The notes: generated by a model from the sequence alone, not told the origin. 64,000 bases of DNA from Nemania diffusa (GCA_038501195.1 JBBPUQ010000011.1:310001-374000), one strand, 5' to 3'; counted from the stretch's first letter, positions 1-11,328 are shown. Program-made: numbers and translations.

Positions 1-1179
1 AGCTCTGTTCTGGTAGATAGAATATATTACAGAGTTATAATGTGTCACGAAAATGCATTGTACTACATGAAAGAGGGATTTGCGATTTCCTATCAGAATC
101 TCGGATGGAGCGGGTTAAACAATACCACATATAGTTCGGTCAAGTGGTGAAGTGAGGTTAGACATATAAAAGGATCACTATTGAAACATATAAGGTAAAG
201 CCAACATTCTTAGTGTAACAGCTGCTACACTACAAGTAGTCTTGGTTTCGCTACACCGGATGAAACAGAGAATATAAGGGTGCTGACAAAGAAAATAGTA
301 CGTAATAAAGCACCTCTAGATTGCCATGAACATCTATATTCTATCTCAATTTGTCGGAACTATCCGTACCAGGGCGGATATGTATTCCGTGGACGAAGTG
401 TTGAATGTTGAATGCAACGATGAGAGTTGGGATCTAGTTGTCCTTGTTCCTGTAATACATACTTTCCTACTCGCGAATTGAAGTGCGGAATATACAGCCT
501 CTAGGTGTAAGCCAAAAGCGGTTTCACCATGTCGCCTAAATAATATTCTCGTAGTTAGAGACTGGGCAGCCTGGTAAACTTGCCGTCTAGCTCTTGTTTC
601 GCGGGCAGAGCTCGAACGCATCAAGAGTGGCTGAGTATCTCCAACTATATCTACCTATCTACTATTAAGACCAGACCCAGAAAAAAACATCTTCATGTCA
701 TCTTCGCGGCAGAAATCGTAGCGAGATATCACACTTCGATCTATGCCTCTGATTTCCAGCCCATGGAGATAGCAAAGATAAAACTTGATTGAGCACGAAG
801 CATGGCCTGTATCACGACACCCTGTCCAACGTGGAACTCGCTGCCACTCGCTGCCCAGTCTCGCTCGTTCTTTCCGTCAGCACGTTGCATGTAGTGTCAT
901 CGTGATACGGGCGAGTCATCATGCGTCGATAACGAGGAACGCCGAGTCTCCCACCCGTTCGTTCACACCACTACGACGATGCTGGGAGCCAGCTTCCTTG
1001 CTAGGAACGTGCTTCCTTACTGGACGCTAATACGGCGGCCGTATTCTATATCCCATCGAGTCCGAATATCCCGCGGTGAGTCCTAGATGAGGATGAGCCT
1101 TTAAGTAAAGCTCAATATCGACCAAAATGTCGTTCCGAAAGCCAGCAGTCTTGCCTTTCCCTCTCAATTCCAACCGAGA
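1..1179. other. No supported gene; intergenic
   Basis: Several short open frames occur (for example 346-624 minus and 580-1030 plus) but none shows a recognisable domain, and none can be extended by plausible introns. The stretch from about 1130 is the immediate upstream region of the Nudix gene. Confidence 0.6.
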
Positions 1180-2301
1180 ATGACGACGTCTAACCGCTTC
1201 AAATCCTTGCTCGAGGTGATCAACCACTGCGATGAGTGCGTTCCCCTATCCCTACTCCTGCCATAGTCAGCAAAACCATCTAACAAAACAAGCTTCCCCC
1301 TCCCCAAGGACATAGAAGCCTACAACTCCCGCCTCAACACCCTCTACCACTTCAAAGTCACCCCGTACACCACTCCCCTCGGCTACATGCTCCCCCACGT
1401 AGCCCGCGCCTTCGGTGCTCTCCCGGGCTGGGTGCTCGACGAAACCCGCAGCCCCAAAACCCTCACGCTCTCCAGCGGCGCCGACTCTGCCTCCCGCTCG
1501 GCGGCAATCGCGTGCACCCTATCGCATCTCAAAGCCGAGAGCAAATTCGAAATCCTCACGCGCTGGCGCGCCGAGCAAAAGCCCTGCTACGGCCCAAGCG
1601 GCGAGCTGCTCTTCACGATCGAGCGGTCTGCCTTCCCGCTCCTCGGCATCGCGGCCTACGGCGTCATGTTGCTCGGCTACACCCGCTCCCCCTTCCCCTC
1701 CTCTTCTTCCCCCTCCTACCCTTCTCCCCCTTCCTCCTCTTCCTCGTCGTCGTCGTCCCCTTCCACTCCTGGGCACATAGCAGGTCTCTGGGTCCAGCGG
1801 CGGTCTGCCAAGGTAAACTCCCACGTGGGTCTTTACGACAGCACCGTAGCGGGCGGGATCCCCGCCAGCACGACGCCGCTGGCGGCGCTGCTGGCCGAGG
1901 CGAGCGAGGAGGCGTCGCTTTCGGGGGAACTTGTGGGCGCGGCGGCGAGGGCTTGTGGTACTATATCCTACTTCCACACCCGGAAGGCGGAGATGGGGGG
2001 CGAAGTAGGCCTGTTGCAGCCAGGGGTGCAGTTCCTGTATGAGATGGAGGTCGCGGCGGACGTGGTGCCGCGCGCGAGCGATGGGAGCGTCGCGGGGTTT
2101 GAGCTGCTTAGTTTGGGGGAGGTTAGGGGGGCGATGTTGGCGGGACGGGTTAAGCCTTGGTTTGCGCTGGCTGTGGTTGATTTCTTTGTTAGGCATGGTG
2201 TTGTGACGGAGGAGAACGAGGAGGATTTTGTGGAGATTTGTATGCGGTTGCATCGGAATCTCGAGTTTCCGGTCTTTGGGGTCTCGTTTCTCAAAGATTA
2301 A
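1180..2301 (+). CDS. Nudix hydrolase with N-terminal DUF4743 (thiamine pyrophosphokinase-related)
   Basis: Exons are 1180-1235 and 1293-2301 (354 aa). The intron has donor GTGCGT, branch CTAAC at 1280-1284 and acceptor ACAAG, and joining restores the family motif INHCDDFPLP. The N-terminal ~90 residues match DUF4743, and the C-terminal half is a Nudix fold with GGIPASTTP followed by the helix AEASEEASL. In that helix the usual Arg (or Lys) of REUxEE is Ala, but both metal-binding Glu of the EE pair remain. The family includes yeast YJR142W-type proteins, thought to hydrolyse oxidised thiamine diphosphates; that substrate is family knowledge, not visible here. A Ser/Pro-only tract (about residues 119-144, TCC/TCG microsatellite) sits between the two domains and is longer than I would expect. 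The gene is convergent with the complex I gene, 145 bp away. Confidence 0.88.
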
Positions 2302-2446
2302 GACAATTAGTTACCTTGGGGGGGAAATTGATGGGTTCGATGTTCTTAGGACAGAGCTATAGAAAACATGGATGAATAAGTCTTATTGTGCCGCGAGCTA
2401 GCACGGCTTGTATATACAGATGACTTGCGCCAGATACTTCCTTCAC

Positions 2447-3220
2447 CTACTTCCTCTCCACCGCCGTGGGCTCCCACATGGTGACCTTTGATTTGACCCT
2501 GATATACTGTCAGCTAATCTCTATGCCCTCGCATATGTCTCCGGTAAGAACACTCACGTGTTGTAAGGTTTATATGCACCCCTGGATAATGTGTAGCTAG
2601 GGATACTCTTAGGGTCGGAGTCTTCCCATTCACGTCGCTTATACTGTAGCAAGGGATCTTCCGTGGGTGGCTTATTGACGGAGTATGAGATCCACGCGTG
2701 CCAGCCAGGCTCAAGCTGGGCGCTGTAATGAGGCATTAGCAGGGCAAATGGCGGGTGGCGGTTGGATTTCTCGGGACGTACGCGTCGAAGTCGTGGACCT
2801 TGTAGTCGACCCATCTTGTGCGGACTATCGGCGGTCAGTATATCGGTGGTCCGGGGTCGAAAAGGGGCATATGGCATGGCGACATACGGGGTAGTTCTTC
2901 GTTGTTCTCGAAATACCTGTTGCCCCATCGATCGGTGCCGATGAGAGTACCGGCCTTGGTGTCGCCTGGACAGAATCAGTATCCCAGTCCTCCAATGCTC
3001 GCCTGATCTATCGCATACCGATATACTGTTCAAGTCGCATGAATGGTCAGCTCCTGTCGGGTTGTTATCGCTCTGTCATTCGAGGTTCGACGTACGTTTA
3101 GTTGGCGCCAGGCATCCTGTGAGCTTCATGTTAGCAGTGTTCTCAGTTGGGTGAGAGGGGGGGACTAACCCTGATCCCAACCTTCCAAAGGTTCTTTGCA
3201 GTTCTGGTGATGGTAGACAT
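2447..3220 (-). CDS. NADH:ubiquinone oxidoreductase subunit NDUFA12 / B17.2 homologue
   Basis: This is an accessory subunit of mitochondrial complex I, 138 aa in seven exons read on the minus strand: 3220-3170, 3116-3096, 3025-3019, 2965-2888, 2824-2782, 2722-2558, 2498-2447. The conserved landmarks appear in order: MSTITRTAKNLWKVG, DTKAGTLIGTDRWGN, LRTRWVDYKVHDFD, QLEPGWHAWISY, KPPTEDPLLQYKRREW and TLSRGAYKPY. All introns have GT donors and AG acceptors, and phases agree throughout. Exon 3 is only 7 nt (TATATCG, encoding the YIG junction), and dropping it destroys both frame and motif. The start is the first Met of the family N-terminus. It is divergent from PGS1 over a 430-bp spacer. Confidence 0.92.
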
Positions 3221-3650
3221 GGCGGGCAAGTCTGAATTGGTGCACCACCTCGGCTCCTCAGCTTGGATGATGTCGAAGTGGAATGCGGTTGATTGACGCT
3301 GGAGAGCTTCAAGGTAGATCCACTCATTCATTGGCCAATGCCAATAGTAAAAGCCCCACTCTCTCCGTGATAGTACATAATCGCTTAAGCCTTAGAATTT
3401 ATGACGAAATATGTATTTGTAGATGTATTGAGGTATCGAGGTATCGAAGTATCGAAGCTACAGGTACCTAAGTACATTAGGTACCTAGCTTTAGGTACGT
3501 ACCTATGACGATTACAGAATAATCCCTGCTCATTTGGCGCGATGGCTTCAATTGGATTCGAGCAAGAAAAAAAAGGTCGACAATTGCGCCAACAATTGAC
3601 GTGCTTTCTCTTTTCCGTTTCCCCCGTCTCTACAACACTAGTTCTCTGAG
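3221..3650. promoter_or_regulatory. Shared divergent promoter of NDUFA12 and PGS1
   Basis: The 430 bp separate two divergently read genes for mitochondrial proteins, so both promoters must lie here or overlap neighbouring exons. It contains a GGTATCGA-type short tandem repeat at about 3430-3457 and nested GGTACCTA/TAGGTACC palindromes at about 3463-3507. No TATA box in a convincing position was found for either gene. Confidence 0.45.
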
Positions 3651-5418
3651 ATGATAATCCGAGGCACAGCGCGATGTTGTCGAAACATACGACCCATCGT
3701 ACCGCGTCAAGTACCACAATACACCCGACAATGTCGTAGACGATACTCGATACCCTCGAGCTCAGCACCCGCAGGGAGCCCTCCTAGCTCGGCCGGAATA
3801 TTGGCCCCATTTACGAATGAACTCGATCGTCTCGCCCCTTCATTCAAGATTAAGGGGTCTCAAATTCAGATCATCAAATCCCCGACAGATTTCTACGAGA
3901 CCCTGAAGGTACTTAATGCTCCCTACTTGGAGGTGTATATAGAAAGCTAAGATCGACAATACAGGACAAGATACATCATGCGAAGAAAAGAATCTTCTTG
4001 TCGACGTTGTACATCGGCAAATCAGAGGAAGAGCTGGCAAGATACCCACCGACTCGGACGCACATGAGCTAAGGTTAACGGACAATACAAGATCGCAACC
4101 TTGCAAGATGCACTTCGCATCAATCCAGAGCTCAAGCTGAGCATATTGACCGACGCCCTACGCGGAACCCGCGAAGCTCCCCAGGCATCGTGCGCATCAT
4201 TACTGGCCCCTCTGGTCACCGAGTTTGGCCCGGACCGAGTCGAGATTCGCATGTACCATACCCCTAACCTCACCGGGTTACGGAAAAGGCATATACCGAA
4301 TCGCATTAACGAGGGTTGGGGCTTGCAGCATATGAAGCTGTATGGAGTTGACGACGAGATCATCCTCTCAGGGTAACAATCTCGATTCATGTCACACTGC
4401 ATCTAGAAGAGTAACTGATATGGATTCCAGCGCCAATTTGTCTAACGACTACTTTACAAATCGTCAGGATCGATATCATCTTTTCGCTTCTAGAGATGTT
4501 ACCGAATACTTCTGGAGGCTTTATCAAGGCGTCACTTCACTGAGTTTTCTGGTCGAGCCGACCCAAGAAGCCGCAGGTTTTCGTTTACAGTGGCCATCGA
4601 CTAATGCGGCCCCATCCCCTCTTGAGCAGCCAGCCAAATATGTATCGCAGGCAACTAAAGTGATAAGCAAGTTAATATCGCTAGACGATAGTAAAGTAGG
4701 TCTATCTAGGCCGGATTCTTTGTCCTCGTCGTCCAAAGACACAACAGTTTATATGCTTGCACAGCTCTCTCAATTGATGCGGCCCGACACCTCTACAGAG
4801 CTTCCAGTCATCACCCACCTCTTGAAGACCCTAGAGAGGCCGGAGTACTCTGGCTCGTCGTGGACCTTTACCGCCGGATACTTTAACCCGGATCCCACAC
4901 TTCGGAATTTGTTACTATCAACAGCCTCACAAAAGAACACGGTTATCACAGCATCGCCACAAGCCAACGGGTTTTATGGATCAAAAGGCGTGTCTGGCCT
5001 CCTGCCTGGCGCATATACGTATCTTGCCAGACGGTTCCTTCGGGAAATCCACCAACGCAAACGCGACTCTTCAATCGTCCTAAAAGAATGGCGAAAGGGT
5101 ACCGTGGGCGAACCTGAAGGATGGACGTACCATGCTAAGGGTTTATGGGTAACTCTTCCTAACGAGAAGGACCCTTCCATGAGCATCATAGGAAGTTCGA
5201 ATTACACCAAAAGAAGCTATTCGCACGATCTTGAAGCCGGCGCTCTCATTGTAACAAAAGATGAAGATTTGAAGAAGAGACTAGGAGCCGAACAGAGATG
5301 GTTACAGGATTTTGCCAAGCCTGTAACCCTGGACGACTTCGCGACCAATGAGAGGAGAGTGGGATTGAATGTCCGCATTGCTATGTGGATTGTCAGTCTG
5401 GTTGGGGGTGCACTCTAG
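3651..5418 (+). CDS. PGS1: CDP-diacylglycerol--glycerol-3-phosphate 3-phosphatidyltransferase (phosphatidylglycerophosphate synthase)
   Basis: The enzyme makes phosphatidylglycerophosphate from CDP-DAG and glycerol-3-phosphate, the committed step toward cardiolipin in the mitochondrial inner membrane. Exons are 3651-3908, 3965-4036, 4092-4372 and 4431-5418 (532 aa). It is a phospholipase D superfamily protein: the first HKD site is HMKLYGVDD (His about 190), directly followed by SGANLSNDYFTNRQDRYHLF across an intron, and the second is HAKGLWVTLPNEKD (His about 438) with IGSSNYTKRS behind it. The N-terminus is rich in Arg and lacks acidic residues, as in a mitochondrial presequence. Intron 2 begins with GC (GCAAGA), the only way to keep EEELIATLQ intact. 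It shares a promoter region with a complex I subunit gene. Confidence 0.94.
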
Positions 5419-6027
5419 ATAATAAGAGACGAGATCATTGCTAGACAAGGTAAAGGTTGGAACTGGACATGCCAGATTGGGCATTAGACGCATCCTACGC
5501 CTGCGCCAATCGAGCAAGAAGTAGGATGCCGTGGCTCCGAAATCGTACCTGATTTCACCCGATCGGTACATTTGGAGATCCACACGGCGCGGCATCCGAA
5601 CGGCGGGTGCTGAAATCAGCCTCCAGATCGTCTCCACCCTTTACTGTATTTGTGAGCGGGCGTCGTCGCTCCGTGTACTATCTCCCACTTGAAGATACCC
5701 CCTTGATAGAAAGTGTACAATGATGCGCGTAGAATCCAAAGATTTGCTTGAAACCAGGTACGGATGTCGTGTTCCTGAGCCGTCCATGCTGTTGATTTAT
5801 TTGTCATTGGAAGCTCATTGGTTCTGGCGTACAAATATGCTGGTATTTTACCGCGTATCGTGTCGTTTCGTACGCGTTGACAAGATGAGCGACGGAGTGA
5901 GACCTCCCTCTTCCTTTGGAGGGCATGGTAGCGAGAAAGCCATGTATTATAAGTAACGCGCCTTCGAGTACCAAACCTAACTCCTCAGCTCCTTCACCCG
6001 CTCCCTCACGCCAATTGAACCTCGAAA
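5419..6027. other. Intergenic; upstream region of GH5 gene
   Basis: No gene was supported. A TATA-like TATTATAA at 5945-5952 lies 76 bp before the GH5 start codon and is followed by a pyrimidine-rich tract (about 5975-6010) of the kind seen at fungal transcription starts. Confidence 0.4.
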
Positions 6028-7291
6028 ATGAAGGCCACAACCACTCTGCTAGCACCGCTCATCGCGGGCGCCTCGGCGACCATCTACTACGCCGGCGTCG
6101 CCGAGTCGGGCGGCGAGTTCGGCGTCTACGGGACGCCGGGCCAGGGCCTGCCGGGCGTGTTCGGGCGGGACTACCAGTTCATCAGCACGGCGGGCGTCGA
6201 CGCGCACGTGGACGAGAACCACCTCAACCTGTTCCGCATCGCCTTCCTGCTCGAGCGCATGTGTCCGCTCGCCACGGGGCTGGGCGCGACTTTCGACGAG
6301 GCGCACTTCGCGCACTACAAGGAGGCCGTGGACTACGTGACCGTGACGAAAGGTGCCTATGCGATCCTCGACCCGCATAATTACATGCGCTACAACGACC
6401 CGAGCGCGCAGCCGTTTAGTGGGAGCGTGATTGGGAATTCGTCGGACCCGAGCGCGGCGACGACGGCGCAGTTTGGGGAGTTCTGGGGGGAGTTGGCGAG
6501 GAGGTTTAGTGGGAATGAGAAGGTTATCTTCGGGCTTATGAATGAGCCGCATGATATGGCGTCGTCGCTTGTGCTGGCGAACAATCAGGCTGCTATTGAT
6601 GCCATTCGCGCTGCTGGCGCGACGAACTTGATCTTGCTGCCGGGGAATTCGTGGACGGGAGGACACTCTTGGACGCAGGGGGCTGATCCGAGCAGTGCGG
6701 TCATGAACCAGTTTAAGGACCCCGCGAATAACACGGCGATTGATATTCATGAGTATCTTGATGTTGATTACAGCGGGCAGCATGCCGAGTGTGTTAATGA
6801 CGCGGCGACGAACCTTGCGGACCTAACTGCATGGTTGAAGGTGAGAAGTCACGTCCCTTTCCCTTTCGTAATTATCTTCACTCTCTCCATCCTCCCATAC
6901 CATCTCAACCCACATAAACAAGTCACTCAACTAACCTTCCAACCAGACCAACAACCTCAAAGCCTTCATAACCGAATTCGGCGGCGCCAACAACACCGGC
7001 TGCGCGACGATGCTCGAGGACATGATCACGTACATGGCGGACAACGAGGAGTACATCGGGTGGACGGCGTGGGCGGCGGGGCCGTTCTGGGGGCCCAACA
7101 GCCCGTGCTGCACCGACTCGCTGCAGTGGGGGAGCCTCGAGCCCGGCAGCACCGCCGGCGACGGCACCCCGGGCCTCTACGACACCGTCTGGCTGCCCGT
7201 CTACCAGCCGCTGATCCCCGCCGAGCTGCAGCGGAGCGGCAGAGCGAGCGTTCATGGGGGGAGGCTGAGTGCTTATAAGGCGAGGGGGTAG
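6028..7291 (+). CDS. Secreted glycoside hydrolase family 5 (endo-beta-1,4-glucanase type)
   Basis: Two exons, 6028-6840 and 6947-7291, encode 385 aa; the intron is GTGAGA...AACCAG in phase 0. The N-terminus MKATTTLLAPLIAGASA is a signal peptide. The mature chain opens with YAGVAESGGEFGVYG and keeps the GH5 catalytic signatures: FGLMNEPHDM (acid/base Glu about 173) and AFITEFGG (nucleophile Glu about 281, restored only by splicing). HEYLDVDYSG and WTAWAAGPFWG, with an aromatic platform, are also typical of fungal GH5_5 endoglucanases. No carbohydrate-binding module is seen. It probably acts on cellulose outside the cell. Its 3' end faces the alkaline phosphatase gene with 217 bp between. Confidence 0.93.
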
Positions 7292-7508
7292 ACTTTGAGA
7301 TGTTTAGTTTCTGTCGTATAAATAAGGCCAGATGAAAATGTACATATGTGTATAGACACGGGAGGTGGATACTATACTCCACGTACATATAGCTTGGAAA
7401 TAACTTTTTGTTAACTCAAAGGAAGCGTGAATTATATACAAGAATCCTCAACAGACGCGCTCAACCCACAGATTTTCATCAGAGTCCGCTTTGCACGCCC
7501 ATCCCTAT

Positions 7509-9771
7509 TCACAACTTCCCCGCCCTCCCATCCGGCCTCGCAAGCCCAAGGCACTCAGCCATCTTATAAAAAACATCCACATTCCCATAAACGCCCCCAA
7601 ACGCCCCCGCACACGGCCCCATCGCGAAAACCGGCACGTCCGTAAGCGAGTGCACCCCCTGCGCCTCATCCGTCGGCAGCGTGCCATTCACCACGAAACC
7701 CCCCACCGCATCCGCCCCGTTGGCAAAATACTCATCGCTCGCGAACCCCGCGACCGGCGCGGCCGGAAGCCGCGGGCCAGCGGCGTGCACGCGGAAGTCC
7801 TCGCGGTGGTCCGGCGCGCCCCCGAAGCCCTGCGCCAGCGCGTACCGCGGCGCCCAGTTGACGGGGAAATTCGCGCCCGTGTTGTACGAGACGCCCGGCG
7901 CGGGGACGGTGTACTGCGAGAGGCCGGCGTCGCGGTAGACGCCGACGGCGCGGCGCTTTGCGCGCGGGCTGGGCGCGGTGGAGAGGTAGGTCGTGTCCAC
8001 GCCGCCGAAGACGTCGAAGCCGTGCCCGTGGTCGGCGGTCACGAGGATGAGGGTGTTCTCGAGCTCGTTGAGGCGCTTTAGGTGCGCGATGGTGGCGCGG
8101 ACTGTGTCGTCGAGTTCGAGGAGGTCCTGTGCTTGCGTTAGCTTGGTTTTTATTGTCTGTGTTCGAGGGGATGGGGAGGAAGGGAGGGAGGGAGAGAGGG
8201 AGGAGGGTAGATATCACTTACACCGAGCGCGCGGTCGTAGTCGAGCGTGTGCATCTGCTTGTCGATGGAGGCGCCCTCGGCCATGAGGAAGAAGCCCTTC
8301 TCGCCGCCGCGGCGGTGCAGGATGTCCACCGCCTTGAGCGTCATCTCCTTGAGGCCCGGCAGGTCGAGCGCCGGGGCCGACTTGCCCGTGGGGTCGTTGG
8401 TGAAGGCGGCCAGGTTGGACTTGTACACGTTGCGGTCGAGCCAGACGGGGAGGTGCGTGCGGCAGAAGATGCCCAGCGCCTTGCTGCTGTTCCCGAGCTC
8501 GAGGAGCGACGTCTTGTTCAGGCTGATGTCGTAGCCCGCCGCGGCGAACTTCGCGTAGTAGTCCTGCCCCTGGTAGCTGTCTTTTCCGGGGTAGAACTGC
8601 TCCGCGCCGCCGCCGAACCAGACGTCTGGACCTTTTTGATTTGTCCAGGTGTAGTTTGTGACTGAGTTTAGGGCTTGGTCGACGAGGGCGCCGTAGTTGT
8701 AGCGCGAGCGGCTGTGGCCTGTGAGGGCGATGGGGGTCGCGTCGGCGATTTGGGCTGTTGATACTGCACCCCATGCCGAGTCCTGAAGAAAATGTAAGCT
8801 GAGCCTTGAGGGATTTGGTGTACATATAGTTTTCAACATACCCACACACGTCTCAGGATTTCGACAATGGTCTCAACCTTCGGATCGTCAAACGCATCAG
8901 GAGAAGAGTCGGCATATACACTAAGGCAAATGAGTCAATTGGAATCAGTAATGATCAAGCAAGAGAGCTCACCCCATAGCGTTCACCGTGCTCTTATGAC
9001 CAGAGTACAACGCTGAAGCAGAGTTGGCACTATCAGTGATATAGCTATCAAGCGAGTGCGTCATCTGGTGGCCGACCACGGGGAACTGATCCAGCTGCAA
9101 CAGGGACTGGTATTTGCCATTAATGCTCTTATGACCCAGCAGGCGCGCAGCCGTGATCATATTCGTAGTCATGCCATCACCTGCAGCGCATCAGCTTATA
9201 GTCCGCAAGTTATCCGCTACCCCAGCATTCGCGATCCCATACCAATGAACAGAATGACGTTCTTCGCCTTCTTCTTCGTAGCCAGCGGGCGAACAACCCA
9301 CTCCGCCCTCGTCGTCTTGCCGCCATAATAGCTGAGCTCAACCACATACGTGCCAGGCTCGTAGATCGCAAGCCGGCGGTAGGCCTTGGCCGCGACGTTC
9401 ACGACGGACGGGGTGCCGGCGTCTTCGGCAAAGAGGTCCTCGTACCAGGAGAAAGTCCACGTCTCGAGCTTCGGCTCCTTGATGCGGAAGAAGTCGGCAA
9501 TGCTGCTCTTCTTCGCCGTCTTGCCGCCGCCCTGCTTGGTGATCGTCACGGCGAACTTCTCGTCCGGCTTGCCGCCGTTGTACGCCTCGGACCCGTTCAC
9601 GGGCGCGTGCACCTCGACGCGCAGGTCGAAGTACTGTCCCGGTAGGAAGTCGGACTGGTCGGGCGGGAGCACGCAGCCGAGCGTCGGGCAGCCGCCTAGG
9701 CGCTGGTAGGTCTGGGCAGCGGCTACCGCGAGCGAGGCCGCGAGGGTCGCGAGGGAAGCGAGTTTACCCAT
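7509..9771 (-). CDS. Secreted alkaline phosphatase (PF00245 family)
   Basis: Five exons on the minus strand, 9771-9243, 9180-8973, 8920-8842, 8782-8222 and 8126-7509, give 664 aa with all phases consistent. MGKLASLATLAASLAVAAAQ is a signal peptide; the next ~150 residues form an extra N-terminal beta-rich region before the phosphatase fold (VILFIGDGM, metal-binding Asp). The nucleophile motif is TDSANSASALYSG (Ser about 227), MAEGASID and TADHGHG (about 489-495) supply metal ligands. The enzyme removes phosphate from monoesters, most likely outside the cell. The start at 9771 is the first ATG in frame and sits directly at the signal peptide. Two CACGTG boxes and a TATA sequence upstream suggest phosphate-starvation control. 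Confidence 0.93.
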
Positions 9772-9860
9772 ACTGCTGGCCTGTTCCAATTGTTCTCCTG
9801 ACTTGAACGCCAGATGAGCGAGGATGGCTGAAGTCGCAGACCTTGGGGTGTCGCGAGGGC

Positions 9861-9869
9861 ATTATATAC
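9861..9869 (-). promoter_or_regulatory. TATA-like element of the alkaline phosphatase gene
   Basis: Read on the minus strand the sequence is GTATATAAT, about 90 bp before the start codon at 9771. It is close to the consensus and well placed. It lies just inside an 8-bp inverted repeat (9871-9878 and 9901-9908). Confidence 0.45.
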
Positions 9870-10155
9870 AGCGGGCTTCGCTATAGGAGGGTCGCGTTCC
9901 AAGCCCGCCAAGGCGATCCTCCGAGCTGCGATGGGATGGAAGCTGGGATCCATGCTATCGCGCCAGCTTCCATGCATGTGCGATATGAATCAAGCTCATG
10001 GGTTTTTCTGCGTAGAGGATAGGCCGCCTTGGCGGTTCAGCGGATTGGACGCGATCGTGGCGCTGGGTTTCTTGGCCGAACTATGTACCTCTTGACAATC
10101 TGATGTCAAGGCCTATCGCCGTAGCTAGGGATACAATCATGATGTTGGAGAATAC

Positions 10156-10250
10156 CACGTGTTGAGCTTCGTGCAGAGTTCTGACTCCTCTCGCGTACCT
10201 GGTATACTATACCAATTTTACACCGCGAAGCACGTGCGCGAAAACACGTT
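10156..10250 (-). promoter_or_regulatory. Cluster of CACGTG/CACGTT boxes upstream of alkaline phosphatase
   Basis: CACGTG stands at 10156-10161 and 10231-10236, and CACGTT at 10245-10250, about 385-480 bp upstream of the start codon. This is the site bound by the bHLH phosphate regulators (Pho4 in yeast, NUC-1 in Neurospora), whose known targets include alkaline phosphatase. Binding here is inference from motif and neighbour. Confidence 0.45.
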
Positions 10251-11328
10251 ACAGTAAACGCTAAGGGCAGACGTCAGTATGAAGTAAAGACGAGACATCT
10301 CGCAGAGGAAATCGAAGATCATGATAGGAGAGCCACCTTAGGGAAGCCAACCCAACCAATTGGTGCGCAACTCTATAATAGGAAGCTCGGTCTCCGTGCC
10401 CTCAACCTACATGATAATTTTTGTCCTGCCATACGGGGTGTCATTCACATCTCATGTGTTGCACCCAGGTCCCGACTCTCTGTCTCGAGTCCATTCGGGC
10501 CCATTACCGCATCAACGGGTGATCTCCGAGGGGCCAGCCAACCGGGCCATGGTAGCACCACATGCATTCGCATGCGGATATGCAAGCTGTATTGGCTTGG
10601 CGGAGGACGTGACAGGTGAGGACGACAACGTGGACGATATCGGCATTGTGATTGGCTGCCGGGAAAGCTGATGTTCAACGTCGTCTGTTTGCCAAGGCGA
10701 CATGGTGTGAGCTGAAGCCTTGGCGACGTTCATCTCCACAGCCTTCTTTTCGAGCTTCGAGTTCGACATGTAGGCGATAAAGGACCTCGGGAAGACTAGC
10801 ATTGAGCAAAAAGAACAGCTCGAGGGTTAACGTACGGGCGTTGAGCTCCGTTACACACGGAGCTTCCTAACCCAATAATAATACAATTTTATCCTGTAGA
10901 GACCTGACGGCCTATATGCGATAATCTGGCATCAATTTAGCTCGCGCCCATTTCAAAAAGAGATAACACATGCAGTAGACAGATAGAATACTCTCCCTCA
11001 GCTAATCGAAATGATTTCATTCATAAGACCTTTACGTAAGGGGGTGTAAAAAGTCTGTCTGCCGGGTAACTGTGCTCCCAACTTATCATCTTACTAGCAC
11101 ATCTCATTCCCGGATATAGAAGCATAGTATATGAGGCTCAAGACATGAATGACAGCAGTCGCTTGTGTTGACACACTTACCATTCTTCTCAACCTCAACC
11201 CTGCTAGATAACATTTCCATGCTCACTCCGGTCTTGTTATACAGCACAGCTAGCTTGTGAACCTCCCACACGCTTTGACGAGTGATAAAAACCTAGACAA
11301 GTAGCAGCACATAAATATCACGTACAGG

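Larger units (their letters stand above)
9772..11328. other. Intergenic, about 1.55 kb
   Basis: Apart from the promoter elements of the phosphatase gene I see no gene. Frames at 10360-10671 (plus) and 10512-10802 (minus) overlap each other and have no recognisable domain. A CCG-N6-CGG site stands at 10024-10035. Confidence 0.5.

Noticed and set aside
1519..2253. Long minus-strand frame (244 aa) opposite the Nudix gene
   Set aside because: It is an antisense shadow in GC-rich coding sequence, with no domain and no start context.
10360..10802. Opposed frames of about 100 aa
   Set aside because: They overlap each other on opposite strands without recognisable features.
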